Shown: in pieces, positions 11,401 to 22,301 of the stretch
Position numbering within the stretch: position 1 is the first letter of the stretch
How the letters are laid out: every line of letters begins with the position of its first letter
Assembly: GCA_016987375.1 (NCBI GenBank)
Contig: PJRA01000508.1
Location: 612,438-676,437, forward strand
Origin: Brachionus koreanus
Lineage: Eukaryota > Rotifera > Eurotatoria > Ploima > Brachionidae
Direction of reading: 5' to 3'
DNA: 64,000 bases
Translations under genes and position numbers: made by a program
The notes under the pieces: model-generated
What the model was told of the DNA's origin: nothing
The model's database searches: none
Seen by the model: the letters and a program-made list of their open reading frames with translations, nothing else

Positions 11401-12945
11401 GCAATTATTCAAATTTAAAAATATCAAATATCGGTTTTTGAGTGTTAATTTGACAGTTAAAATTATTTTTAACAAATTGTGTTAGATATATATAAATATA
11501 TAGTTTGTAAAATATTCAATTATGAACATATAAAACATTTTTGACTATTGATTGGCATTTAAAGAGCCTAAATTTTTGTTGGGAATTTTTTTTTTTAATT
11601 CAAATTCAAGCTGTTCAACAGACAATTATTTATGTGTATGTTCACAAATAGTAAGCTTTAGAGCATTCAAATAAACATAGGTTTGTAAGGGATGACAACG
11701 ATATTAAGTTGAAGATTAATTCATGCATGTATTGATTAGGCGAAACAAAAATTCGTGATCGATTTTTACGAGATCAAAAATAAAAAGGAAGCTTGAAAAT
11801 ACAACATATTAAGTCCATATGTTTCACTAATCTTCAAAAAGAAACTAAAACAAATTTGAAAATCATTCAAATTTGTTTTAGTCTTGTTGTTGCTTTTATG
11901 AACAATATTTTGTCGATAAAATGGAATTTTATCTTTTCATGTAAATTAAAATCTTATTTTTCATATAATTAAAAAAACTTATTAATCGGCTTTGTTTAAG
12001 CATGCCTCTGGAGCTTTCACTCAATTCATTACTGTTTCATATTTCAGTTTGACATGTCCGATAGAGGGTCTTCGTCTAACATTTCAGTTAAACACAACTT
12101 GCATGCTTTCCTGATGAATCATTAAGAATGACTAATTAAGCATTGTTTGATCTCGCACTCAAAAGGCTCAAAATACAATCTCTTTAGATTTACCTTGAGG
12201 ATATTATTTTCACAAAATAACCAAACAAAAGCCTCTTAATATAGAAAAAAGCACTAGCACACAAAATTATTTAATTTTCTAGTTTAAATCAGTGAAATGA
12301 GCTAATCAAGCTTAATAATTAATTTACTTATTATCTTATCTAAGTATCTAATCACACACACAAACCAACTCTAATGGTCTAACGCACCTGTTTAAGACTA
12401 AACAAAATGCATAGCATGACTTAGTAAACTAGGCTCTGTTTGTCTATCAAGCAGAGAGTCGTAGCTATCGATTTTTTTTCTACTCGAAAACGGGTCAAGC
12501 TTTTCTTTGTTCGAATTAGAACTAATTAATTATATTATTTTTATTTTTTGTTTATTAATTTTTGTTTTTTCATAGATGCAAATCAGGTGTGGTCAATTTA
12601 TATAATTTGAATGACGGTGTTCTTAACTCGACAGAGCGCAATCCTAAGCCTCTCAAATCGTTCATGAATTTGACCACTCCATGCACGAGTCTCAAGTTCA
12701 ATTCGACCAGCGAGCTACTGGCTTCATGCTCGGCTTATGCCGAAAACGGCTTCAAGCTGATACACACGCCATCGTTGAGTGTTATACAAAACTTTCCAAT
12801 ACAAAATCAAGACAGATCGGTGTACACAGCCATGAGAATACCACAGTGTTTTGACTTTTCGTTAAATAGCTGCTATCTGACCATCGGAAACCAAAAAGGA
12901 AACGCACTACTCTACAGACTTAAACACTTTTTTGGCTCTTATTAA
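5409..12945 (+). CDS. UTP18: UTP18, WD40 protein of the small-subunit processome
   Basis: Three coding exons: 5409-5788, 5844-6773 and 12576-12945, joined in phase to a 559-residue protein (human UTP18 is about the same length). It is a nucleolar U3 snoRNP component needed for early pre-18S rRNA cleavages. The N-terminal third is acidic and lysine-rich; the conserved WNDDADEE block follows, then WD40 repeats from about residue 225 (FHPTARVLLAAGLDQKLRLF, FEISPDNRFCAFVG, VTFSADSRYLFAFGDD), and the C-terminal family block GNQKGNALLYRL. Intron 1 is 55 nt and intron 2 is 5802 nt, an extreme contrast. Exon 3 is visibly richer in G+C than exons 1 and 2. Frame, splice phase and family alignment agree across both junctions. 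Confidence 0.93.
7181..7722. mobile_element. Non-autonomous hAT-like element (MITE)
   Basis: Both ends carry the inverted terminal repeat TAGTGATGTTGGTTAA, and the element is flanked by an exact 8-bp target duplication, TTTTATAT at 7173-7180 and 7723-7730. Eight-base duplications with TAG/CAGTG-type ends are the signature of hAT elements. Inside each end there is an array of short palindromes (GGTTAACCAA, GGTCGACCAA, GGTTAGCCAA) every 15-25 bp or so, likely transposase-binding sites. The A/T-rich middle has no transposase ORF. It lies in UTP18 intron 2. Confidence 0.85.
10969..11188. mobile_element. Probable TIR-MITE (GTGAAATTT family)
   Basis: The right end, TTGTACTAAATTTCACAAAA followed by CC, is the same as the right end of the element at 17099-17437. 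The left end (GGGTTTTTAAAT) is a degraded inverted counterpart. The internal part has the same flavour as the other copies (TGTTGCACCATGC, TCTGCAAAG). Boundaries are approximate. Confidence 0.5.
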
Positions 12946-14461
12946 TAAAGATAATTAAAAAAAAAACAAAAAATTCTTTATTTTATTTTTCTAATTTTCA
13001 AATCAATAATAATTGACCTATCTTATCAACGCTCAGAGCTAGTTGCACAGACCTGGTCGCTCACAGACTTGTATTTTTAATTAAAATTTATTTGACAGTA
13101 AAAATTGATTATTTTAAAATTTGACATGACCCCGAGGACCGGTCATAGACGACTCAATCACTTGAACTAATGCAAACAAACTCAATGTCCGGCTAATATC
13201 AAAGTTTAAAAAGAAAAATTTTAATTATTTATTTATTGGCCGCTACTAAGTGGAATATGCTGGTTGTTTAGGCTCATGTAGGTTTTGATTGTTGCTAATA
13301 CATTAAGTAAATAATGCCCTCATGCAGCTGGTTTATATTGTATTAAATAAATTGAATCTACATTATTCACCTTATCGATTGCCGATATTTTGTTTGAATA
13401 ACAATTGAAAAGAGGATATAATTGTAATAGATAAGCCTTGAGATTATTATACACCCAAATGATAAAAGTATTTTGTGAGCTTGAATATTTGACCAAGAGA
13501 TAAGAAAAGTTAAAAAAAAAATAATTCAAGAAGTCAATGTGAAATAATGGATAGATGGATTCGAGCAAAATTTCATATTTTATCTTTCCTAAATGTGTGT
13601 TTGTATGGTATCAATCATTTGGTGTATAGTGATATTCATGGACTGATGATCAGACAAAAACATATTCTTTCGGTACAATGGGCTGTGATCATAATTGAAT
13701 TTATTGAATTATTATTATTTTTTTTATATTAAACAAAGACAATTGGTTGTAAATTTTTATTAAGTTAAAATTTTGACTAAGACTTGGGCTTAAAAAGCCA
13801 AAAACCAATTGAAATTTAGCCTCATTGTAAGCAAGCGCACGAAGCTGCATTTGATTCGAAATCAAATGAGAAAGTGGCCATGTGAAAAACGCTCAATTGT
13901 TAATTATAGACAATAGAATTTTATTCTAAATAAACCAATGAAATAATTTCGTACTAGAATGAAAAAATAATATTATTCCTATTAATCATTTGGAAAAAAT
14001 ATATAGAATTAACCTTGAACTCAATAGGTAATTTAAAACAGACATATCTCCTCCCATTTATTCAAATCAAAAAGCTCAATTGGTTCAACTCACTTATTTT
14101 TAATTTTCTCATTGGTTTTTGTAAAAGACAAATGAGAAAATTTCTCTTTTAATTCAACTAAGTATAGAACATGGAGGCCAATATTATTTTTCATACACAA
14201 AAAAAAAAATAGAGAGAGAAAGAAAGAGAGAGAGAAAAAAAAAAAAGAAAAAAAAAATATATAAAATTTATGATAATTTTATAACAAAAAATTCTAATAT
14301 CGTGTATATATATTTTTTTATTCTCTAGTTTTGTTTTTTTTTCTTCTTCTATGTTTTCTTTTTTTCTATTTGCCATTTTGAATTGCGAGTCCATTTTCTT
14401 TGAGAATAAATTTTGTTTTTTTTTACAGACAAAAAAATTGTCTACAATAATGTGCTAAGAA
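12946..14461. other. Intergenic and 5' leader of the SAM/AT-hook gene
   Basis: No convincing gene; short open frames at 13320-13732 on both strands have no recognisable motif. At 14200-14255 there is a purine-only tract rich in GAGAGA, and a TTTTTTTTTTACAG acceptor ends at 14428, so the leader of the following gene is probably spliced (cis or trans) 33 nt before its ATG. Confidence 0.5.
14200..14255. repeat. Purine (GA/A) tract upstream of the SAM gene
   Basis: An almost uninterrupted run of A and G with several GAGAGA units, about 200 bp before the ATG of the SAM-domain gene. It may be only a simple repeat, or a GAGA-type binding region. Confidence 0.6.
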
Positions 14462-16441
14462 ATGTCCACTAACCCATTGAGCAACCATACGCCGCAAAAA
14501 GTCGTACCGAAAATCCAGCAAAAGCCGGTGCCTAGCTACAACCAGTTCAAAGCGGTCGGCCTGGCACCGTCACCGAGCAAGCCGCCGCTGATCGCCGCGC
14601 GGCCCCTGGCCCCACTGCTGCCGGCGACCGCGCAGCCGGCCGCCCAATCCGCTAAGCCCGCACAACCGGTCAAAAAGCCGGCCAAAAGCGATGGCACGCT
14701 CGTGCAGCAGTCGCGCAACCCCTCTACCGGCTCGCTCACTCAGGAACAGCTAAACCAAATAGCGGCCGCGCTGCAGCAAAAAAACGCGCACAACATGCAG
14801 CCCATTAGCTCCTTGTCCAATGGCCAATTCTACCAGTTTATTCCGATTCAGCCGAACGGCGTTAAATTGCAACAGCCGCTGATTATAGCGCCCGTTGCGC
14901 CTCATCTTCTTTCACAGCAGCATAAAAACAGTAACATTCAGCCAAAACCATCGCAGCCGTATCTGCACCAGTCTCAGGAAAACCTAAACCAATTTATTTT
15001 TCAAACAGTTCCGAACAAATCCGCCAATGCAAATGCAACCACTGCCAACACGGCCAGCAATTCGGCCGTCTCCAACGCCGCTTCTCAGCCGGTTCAGCAT
15101 CAGCTAACCACTACCTCTACGAACATACAGCTTCTTCAGCAACGACTAGCCGAAGAGGAGCAACGCCAGGAGCAGCTGCTCAAGCAACTAAACGAGAAAA
15201 AGCATTCGAAGACTAAATCGCCGGAGAAACAAGCCAAGGGAAACGAAATGGAAGTGGACGAGCCGAACGAGAACGTCGACAAAACAGACGAAACGAGCAG
15301 TTCTGTGCTAACGTCAAGTGGACAGAATAAAAAACGCGGCCGGCCCAGACTCTATGCCGTCGATGCTGCCACTGGCAAGAGCATCAAGGGCAAATTGATT
15401 GAAAATGCGCCTGTTAAACACAAGCCACAAAAAACGCCTATTCAATCACTCAATTTGCCGCCCGGATTTACCATCTATCCATCGCCGTCCACATCCACCT
15501 CGTCTTCCTATTCTCAGCAGCAAAATTTTATCATCAATCAACCGGCTCAATTTAATTCTCAGTTTATTCCGTTGAATATCGTTCAACCCATGGTTCAAGA
15601 GGAAAAAATCGCCGATTTAAACATGTCCAAAGACGATAAACAGAATGATAGCAATAATAACAATAACAGCAATAATAATAGCAACAATTGTAACGATAAG
15701 AACGTTAATGGAGACAAAAAAGTCGAGGAGAATAGCGAAAAAGAAAACTTTGAAATGTGTGTTGAACAGGACGGCGACGAGTCAAGCGTCCACAAAAGCT
15801 CGCATACCGAAGCCAAAAAATTGGTCGACACTCTAAAAAATTTAAAATCTGAAGTAGTTTTGACGCATGTTATTGACGGTTTTGTCATCAAGGAGAGCTC
15901 AAAGCCGTTTCCGGTCAAGCCGAACGAGACCGAGATTAATATTGAGCAAAGAACGCCGCCCAAGTCTACATCTACGCCGTTTAACAATAAAAAAAGAGAT
16001 GAAGATCTAGACAAAATGAACAATAGTCGATTATTGGACGATCAGAGTCTTTTGAATACTAGTAATACTAGTCAGAAGTCGAAGGGCAAGAGTCGGTCTA
16101 AACAATCGCCTAAAAAGCCCAGAAAGTCATTGAGCGACGATCAAGAGGAAAATAAAAATAAAAATACTGCAACTAGTGCGACTAATGTTACTGTGAATAA
16201 AGAGGATTGGCCGAGTGGTGATCCGGCCGAGTGGAATTGTGACCAAGTTTACACGTTTGTTGTTCTAGTTGCCGGACAACAAGTAGCCGAAATGTTCAGA
16301 TCACAGGAAATGGACGGCTCGGCTCTAAACTTGATTCGCGATGACCACTTGGTCAATACCATGGGAGTCAAGCTCGGTCCTGCTCTTAAAATAATGAGTA
16401 AATTTAACGAATTAAAGATCAAATTTAGTCAATCAGTGTGA
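14462..16441 (+). CDS. Polyhomeotic-like protein (AT-hook, C-terminal SAM)
   Basis: Intronless 659-residue reading frame. The C-terminal 70 residues (about 585-655) form a SAM domain with the Polyhomeotic-type core DGSALNLIRDDHLVNTMGVK followed by LGPALKI. Polymerising SAM domains of this kind serve in PRC1-type Polycomb repression in the nucleus. The N-terminal half is Pro/Ala/Gln-rich. Also visible: a short Gln/Glu-rich helix at about 224-247 (LLQQRLAEEEQRQEQLLKQL), an AT-hook (KKRGRPRLY) at about 290, and an Asn-rich run at about 397-415. The FCS zinc finger that vertebrate PHC proteins carry is not visible. Sfmbt- or L3MBTL-type SAM proteins are alternatives, but no MBT repeats are present. 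The first 900 bases are strikingly G+C-rich for this window. Confidence 0.8.
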   Translation: MSTNPLSNHTPQKVVPKIQQKPVPSYNQFKAVGLAPSPSKPPLIAARPLAPLLPATAQPAAQSAKPAQPVKKPAKSDGTLVQQSRNPSTGSLTQEQLNQIAAALQQKNAHNMQPISSLSNGQFYQFIPIQPNGVKLQQPLIIAPVAPHLLSQQHKNSNIQPKPSQPYLHQSQENLNQFIFQTVPNKSANANATTANTASNSAVSNAASQPVQHQLTTTSTNIQLLQQRLAEEEQRQEQLLKQLNEKKHSKTKSPEKQAKGNEMEVDEPNENVDKTDETSSSVLTSSGQNKKRGRPRLYAVDAATGKSIKGKLIENAPVKHKPQKTPIQSLNLPPGFTIYPSPSTSTSSSYSQQQNFIINQPAQFNSQFIPLNIVQPMVQEEKIADLNMSKDDKQNDSNNNNNSNNNSNNCNDKNVNGDKKVEENSEKENFEMCVEQDGDESSVHKSSHTEAKKLVDTLKNLKSEVVLTHVIDGFVIKESSKPFPVKPNETEINIEQRTPPKSTSTPFNNKKRDEDLDKMNNSRLLDDQSLLNTSNTSQKSKGKSRSKQSPKKPRKSLSDDQEENKNKNTATSATNVTVNKEDWPSGDPAEWNCDQVYTFVVLVAGQQVAEMFRSQEMDGSALNLIRDDHLVNTMGVKLGPALKIMSKFNELKIKFSQSV

Positions 16442-17098
16442 ATTTTTTTAAAAAGTTTTTCTGTTCATTATTTTCTTCTTTTTTTTTTTTTTAATATTTT
16501 TCTTCTAACCCTTGTCGGCTATTTTCGTTAATGTTTTTAAAAAAAATTCAAGCTAAGGGCCTACAATATATATACAAATGCATATTATATTGTGTACAGT
16601 TTTTAGAGTAATTTCTGTGTCACTTGCTTATTAATCTTAAAATTAAAATCATCATTTTGTTAATATAAATAATTATTTTAATGTGAAAAACTTAAAAATA
16701 TGAAATAAAATATAAAATAAATTATAGTTTTATTTTTTTTTATGTGTATGTTTGTATGTGAGAATGAATGGGTGTTTAAATTTGTCTCGTCCCTAATGAA
16801 AACGGGAAAAATTTTATATTCAAAATTTATGTTCTAAAAAGTGAATTTTTTTTTTAAATTTAGTAAGTTGTTTGTAGCATCTAATTGTAGGTACTAAATT
16901 GTGATTAACAAATCGCATTTGCATTGGCCATAAATCTAAGCTATTAAATCAAAAAAACTTTCCAAATCAAATGACAAAAGCATATTTTTAATTTTAGACT
17001 TGATTGAAATTTTTTTTTATGTAAAACTAACGTTCAGAAACACTCAAAAAACTAGAGAAATATTTTGATGCTAAAAAAAAATGGTCTTGAACAAAATA

Positions 17099-17437
17099 GG
17101 TTGTGAAATTTGCTACAAAATCTCAAATTGGATGAGAAAAACTGATAACTTTTTTTTCTTTAGGTTTTTACTAGTCCTCCAAATGCAACATGGTGCAGCA
17201 TTCAAGGTTGCATTAATAGTTAAAGTCTGCTAATGATGTGCAAAATCTCTGCAAAATTTACTACAGCCAAATTTATATTTTGCTAAAATTGGAGTGTTTT
17301 ACCACAATGTTCTTAGTAATGCAACTATGAACGTTTCACCATTTCGCATTTATTAAACTTGGTTTTGGATTTATTAAAAAAGTTATAAGAATTTTTAACA
17401 CTTTGTTCTGTTCTATTGTACTAAATTTCACAAAACC
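17099..17437. mobile_element. TIR-MITE, GTGAAATTT family
   Basis: The left end GGTTGTGAAATTTGCTACAA and the right end (reverse complement GGTTTTGTGAAATTTAGTAC, then AA) are imperfect inverted repeats. Internal AACTTTTTTTTCTTTAGGTTT resembles the arms of the elements at 17630 and 38711. It has no ORF and is probably a non-autonomous DNA transposon. Confidence 0.65.
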
Positions 17438-17629
17438 CATCTATTTATTACTATATTTTTCTAGAGTAAACATTCAATTTTTAAATTAAATTTTCAAAAA
17501 TGCAGAAAAATGAAAAATATAGAATTTTATAATTAAAATATAATTCCAATTGAGACAATTTTACGTCATTGGGAATTATGAAACCAAACACAAAATCAAA
17601 TATTTTTGAATAGTAATTTTACTAACTAA

Positions 17630-17870
17630 CTAACTTTTTTTCTTTAGATTTAAAACTAGTTTTGCAACATGTATGTGGTTCATACCATGTATCATTCAAA
17701 ATTTGATCTTTATACAAAATATCTGCAGTTGAACTTTAATAATTTCCTAATGCATAATGCATATGCATTTTGCAGATTTGTACAATTTTTGTACGAACTC
17801 AATCTTTGTCATTTGTGTTATGTATCATATGATTTATATTGAAGAACTTGTTTTAGATCTAGAGAAAAAA
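17630..17870. mobile_element. MITE-like inverted repeat, related to 38711-39028
   Basis: The left arm (AACTTTTTTTCTTTAGATTT, then AAAAC.AGTTTTGCAACATGTATG) is answered by a right arm whose reverse complement reads TTTTTTCTCTAGATCTAAAA, then CAAGTTCTTC. The arms resemble the arms at 38760-38830 and 38940-39000. Outer ends are unclear. Confidence 0.45.
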
Positions 17871-19042
17871 ATTTATTTCTATTTAAAAATATTTGTTTTT
17901 GTTTTTAAAAATTCACTTTTTTATTCTAAAAGAGATTATTAAAATAGTATTACGATTGATATAAATTATTCAAAAATTTTAAAGATTTTTTGTGTTAACC
18001 TTCAATCAAATAAGACCACAGCATTAGAATGATATTATTTAATCTAGAATTTTTAGCTAGTATTTAGGGCATAAGAGTATTTTTTTATTTTAGGTATTTG
18101 ATGAAATTTAAAACATTTAAAACTAACAATAAGAAAAAAAATTCTCAAATTTAAATTTTATTAACAAACTTTTTCTAAAAAAATTTAATTTAACCAAAAA
18201 TTATGGAAATTCTTATGTTTTTTCAGAATTTTTAATATTTTAAATTTGTTTTAAATATAAAAAACAGTTTGTAGTATTTGTTTTAGTAGTTAAAACTGCA
18301 GCATTGTTAAATGCAGCTAAAAGGTATTTGAAAAATTTTAGCATATAGTTTAGTATTTGCGTTAGGCTTGAATAATTGACTAAATTGAAAAATAATTGCT
18401 CTTACTTATTTATATTTTTAGAACAATAGGGCTTTTTCTTAAGTTTAAAGGTATGCTAGCAGACCTTATCATAACAAAAAACTCGTATAAGAGACGTAAA
18501 AATCTCCATAGGCATTCTTGATTTCAAAAAAGTCCATTTCAATTTTTACTCAAAATAAAAAGACCTCACAAGTTGGTTCAAAATTAACTTCACTTGTTGT
18601 GATGAAATTTTCCTATAAAGTTCTCAATTCTCTAATTCCCAATGTGCAAAATATATTTGCAAAAAAGATATTCTGTAAATGAATATCAGCAAATCGATAT
18701 TAATTAGAATTTTTTAGTCTTCAGTATTTACTATTCGACTAGAACAAACAAATATAATTGATATGAACAAATAATTGAATTAATAGTCATTTAGGAAATA
18801 TAAATTTTATCCTATTTGAGTTTCGTGATATTCAAAAAAAATAAGCTTTAATTAAATTTCAATGAAATAGCTAGAAAAAAGTTTTTTATTCTTGAATTTT
18901 TAAAAAAATCTAAGGTCAAAAAATTTCTTTTGAATAAAACTAAAGATCATTTAAATTTAATTTTTATTTTAATAAATAATAAAATAAACTAATCAAAATG
19001 TTCAATTACAAAAGCTATCTAGTGCTTATTTAGATTTAAACA

Positions 19043-19882
19043 ATGATAATTAATTTGAGCAAAAAATATTTGATATACACATATAAATTCCAGTTATTAA
19101 ATTTCAATAATTTAAAATTGATTTCATCCAGTTGTTTTATTAATTCAAGCAATCAAAGATCATTTTCAACAGGCTTATGTTCACTACAAAAATTAGAAAA
19201 TGATCATAAACAAAAACAATCCATAATTGAGAGTTCTATACATGATAGTCAAGTGTCCACTCATGTTACCGGTGCTAGAAAAGCAAAACAAGCTGCCAAA
19301 GATGTTGGTAATGGCATGATTCTTCTCGGCGGCGCAGGACTTATTATTGGAATATTTTATTTTCTGTTTTCTGAGCTTTTTTCAAGAGAATCGCCCAGTG
19401 GTATCTACAATGAGTCTTCAAAAATTTGTCTTGAAGATCCTCAGGTTCAAGACGCTCTTGGAAATCCGATCAAAGTTCATACTGAATCGGGGGGAAGACG
19501 TGTTTTTCAAATTAAGTAAAAGACTAGAATAATTAAAAAAAATTCTTCTAATTGTTTCTATAGACACAAGTTTTATGTAGAAAATGGTCAATTGTTTTTA
19601 ATACTGAACTATTATCTAGAGGGTCCTAGGAACAAGGGAGATGTATTTGTGAAGTGTAAAAAAGTAAAATTAATTTAATTAATTTTTTAATTAAATTAAA
19701 AAATTTTATTAATTAATTAATTTAATTAAAATTAATTTTTTTGTTGTTTCAAAATTTATTTTAAAAAATATTAGAGTGAAACTACTGGAAAATTTGAGTA
19801 TGATCACATAGTTGTTAAGCTTGAGTACATTCATCGTGGTGAAAGAAAGATTGTTGTCAGGAATAGTCAAAATGTCATATAA
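19043..19882 (+). CDS. TIMM21: TIMM21, TIM23 translocase subunit
   Basis: Three exons (19043-19515, 19564-19663, 19775-19882), 226 residues. TIM21 anchors in the inner mitochondrial membrane, binds TOM22 from the intermembrane space and links TIM23 to respiratory-chain assembly. Visible: a Ser/Lys/Asn-rich presequence (..NQRSFSTG), one membrane helix at about residues 91-112 (GMILLGGAGLIIGIFYFLF), the family block SPSGIYNESSKICLEDPQVQ, and after the introns the Tim21 beta-fold (KFYVENGQLFLILNYYLEGP, YDHIVVKLEYIHRGERKIVV). Intron 1 is 48 nt, phase 2; intron 2 is 111 nt and made largely of TTAATTAA-type sequence. The paralogue follows 133 bp downstream on the same strand. Confidence 0.93.
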
Positions 19883-20015
19883 AAAATTATTTTAGTAAAC
19901 AAATAAAATTTTAATCAAAAAATTTTTAAAATAAAATTTAATAGAGGCATTAAAATTCTCTAAAAAAATTCAAATTAAATAGAAAATTGATGATGAATAA
20001 ATTTTTGCCTATAAG

Positions 20016-20624
20016 ATGAGGCTTTTAAACTTGAGCAAGAATTCTATTACTCTGATTCAAAGTTCTTTATTGGTAAAAAATCTAAGACAAAACGCTATTC
20101 AGAGGGCCAATTTCATGTCTAAAAGATATGAAAAAAAAAATGATTTTGCAAAGTACATCGGAGTGTTACTTTTGGGAAGTGGAGCCTATTTGCTTATAAA
20201 TAAATGTATAGAGAAAAAAAAACTCCCAATTAGTAATGACGATCCAACTTTAAATATTGATTTAAATGAAGTATATGAAAAAACTGCAGCTGTTTTTCTA
20301 TCGAACGCCGAATTAAGAGAAGCAATTGGTATACCAATTAAAATTACTTCTTCTGATGAACTTGATCAAGTGCGTTCAATAAATTTAAGGTAAAATTTTT
20401 GATTTATTTCGATGAAATAGTTAAATTTTGAGCAAAGGCGTGAAGGAAAAGTTGTGTATGCGTTTATAGCTTATGACCTACAAGGATCGATAAATTCTGG
20501 ACAAGTTTTTTGTAAGCTTAAAATGGATGAGAGTAATCAAAAGTTTAAAACCGAATCAATTATGTGCAAACTAAGTAAACCTGACTCAAAAAATAGACGT
20601 GAAATTTTCATTAAATCAAAATAA
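20016..20624 (+). CDS. TIM21/COA1-family paralogue, mitochondrial
   Basis: Two exons, 20016-20389 and 20438-20624, 186 residues. N-terminal basic presequence, one membrane helix at about residues 46-64 (YIGVLLLGSGAYLLINKCI), then a domain of the TIM21/COA1 type: VYEKTAAVFLSNAELREAIG, PIKI, then REGKVVYAFIAYDLQGSINS, GQVFCKL. The LSNAELREAIGIPIKI block resembles COA1/MITRAC15 (HPEAQEALGPPL) as much as TIM21. The single 48-nt phase-2 intron sits at the same domain position as TIMM21 intron 1. Likely inner-membrane import or cytochrome oxidase assembly factor; whether it is COA1 itself or a local TIMM21 copy cannot be settled here. The AG of CTATAAG lies directly against the ATG. Confidence 0.8.
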
Positions 20625-22301
20625 ATTTTTTTTAAATTATTTATTTTTATTTTTCATATTTAAAATTACTAAACTCTATTTGATTTTTTAAAAGTTTCAT
20701 TAAAATTTTAGTAAAAACCAAAAATAACCTTCTTATTCTAAAATATTTTAAACTATCAGAGAATTATTATTTTGAATATTTTTGCACAAATAAAATTAGA
20801 TAAACATAATGGTTCAATGAATTACAACAAAATGTAGCGAATGAATGTCTTAATTCATTTCATAATTAAAATAGTCCAATATAAGATTCCATTTTGTGTA
20901 TTTAGGAATAATGCTAAAAACCTTCTGTTCAATTGAAATTTCAAAGATAATTCATGTTGCTTTAGAGAAGTATTTAGTTAAGCTTGGACTAAGAATTAAC
21001 AGAAGACAAAAAATGAACGTTTGCTGCTGAAAATAGAGAGTCTTTCGTAAAAGCGTATCTGAAAGCTGTACAAAGATGAACCGTTAAAAATCCTAATTTG
21101 TAAAATTCAGGGTCGATAAAAAATTTATATTTATAGGAAATAAATATTTTTATTCTATTATTTAAATTAATTATTTGTTTTTCCTTATTTGCTTTTATTT
21201 GATTACTTTAATTCTAGTATATTTGTAAATACAAAAATTGGCTTTTGGACAAAATGATACTTTTATTTTTCTAAGAACTTACTAAAACTCTAACTAGAGT
21301 TAGATTATATAACATAGAAATGAAGAATCAAAGTAAATTGTTGAATCTTCTAAAATTCCGTTGTGGAAAGAAGACGCTTTGATAAAAATGGTCGAATTTC
21401 TAAAGAATAATTCACTTTAGACTGAGCCGGTATAGCCAAATGTTTTGTGTGTTAGTCATGCAAGTAGAGGATTGAGGGTTCAAAACCGACTGAGAGTGGA
21501 AAAATCTTCAAAATATCTCTGCACTACGGAGCGCATTCATAAACCCTTTTCATCAAAAAACAGCGGAAAGGTTTCGACTGGATAATAATAAAGGGGAAGA
21601 TGATCAACTCGTTGCATTGCCTGTCTCAGATTGGAGCCGTTGCTCAAAAAGGTATTTGAAAAGGACACGAGTGATTTCTCATTTTCTACAAAATGAAAAA
21701 GGACAATCATTAATATGTTTTGAGCTGGTTGCATAAAATATAAATATAAAAAATTACAGAGCTTAATTTTATCAAAAAATTTAATTGTCAATTATTTTTG
21801 CAAAAACATTTCAATTTATTAAATTTAATTCTAAAATTAATTCTAAATTATTAAAAATGTCTCTAATTAATTAAAAGATAAATTTCTTAAAAGAAGAAAT
21901 CAATATTAATTTATCAAAATTATTAAATGATTTCTTTTTATTAAAATTAATTTTTTTTTTTAAAATAAAAATATGATCATTTCTAAAAAACTACTTCTTA
22001 AAATTAAAACTTAGAACATTATACAAGACAAAAAAAATGTCAATGTAATTGATATTTTTATAAATAATTTTTTAGTTTTATAATATTTGAGATTATTTGT
22101 TTAAATATTTAAATCTTGTCATTCGAAATAAATTCGGTTTAAAATAAAAAGGAATTTAAAAATATTCTATTTGACATTATTCCCCTCATTTTTTTTAAAT
22201 TAAATTTAATTTAAAATTTTGCATATATAATTCACAATTTTTTTTAATATTTTTTATATATTTTAGATTTGTTTTTAAAATTTACAAAAAAAATTAAAAA
22301 A
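20625..22301. other. Intergenic with a SINE copy
   Basis: Besides the tRNA-derived SINE at 21424-21690, this interval is A/T-rich and shows no coding signal. A TTTTAG acceptor-like site ends near 22266, upstream of POLR2I. Confidence 0.5.
21424..21690 (+). mobile_element. tRNA-derived SINE, copy 1
   Basis: The head resembles a tRNA promoter: a degraded A box (TATAGCCAAATG) and a B box GGGTTCAAAACC about 50 bp later. The body (GTGGAAAAATCTTCAAAATA, CTCTGCACTACGGAGCG) and the 3' part (TTGCTCAAAAAGGTATTTGA) match the copy at 55809. This copy is complete across the region that is N in the other. Confidence 0.75.

Larger units (their letters stand above)
6774..12575 (+). other. Giant second intron of UTP18
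   Basis: GT at 6774 and CATAG ending at 12575. Contents: a 542-bp hAT-like MITE (7181-7722), a probable TIR-MITE (10969-11188) and a short CA run near 9555. At 10565-10650 there is a segment with weak similarity to 30335-30430 (TTTATTAAAAA followed by GGGTT..AGAC..GACAGTTT-type sequence), perhaps a shared old repeat. The remaining 4 kb or so is A/T-rich without coding signal on either strand. Confidence 0.7.
16442..19042. other. Intergenic with two MITE-like elements
   Basis: Contains the inverted-repeat elements at 17099-17437 and 17630-17870. Elsewhere it is A/T-rich with only short frames and no recognisable domain. A GCTTATTTAG acceptor-like site ends at 19032, just before TIMM21. Confidence 0.5.

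Noticed and set aside
13320..13732. Overlapping 82- and 61-codon frames on opposite strands
   Set aside because: Hydrophobic A/T-rich composition, no motif, no splice context; likely chance.
14191..14394. Open frame rich in Phe/Leu/Ser and Lys on the minus strand
   Set aside because: Produced by the purine/pyrimidine tract; no independent coding evidence.
15595..16023. 142-codon minus-strand frame inside the SAM gene
   Set aside because: Shadow of the plus-strand coding sequence; Leu run mirrors the Asn repeat.
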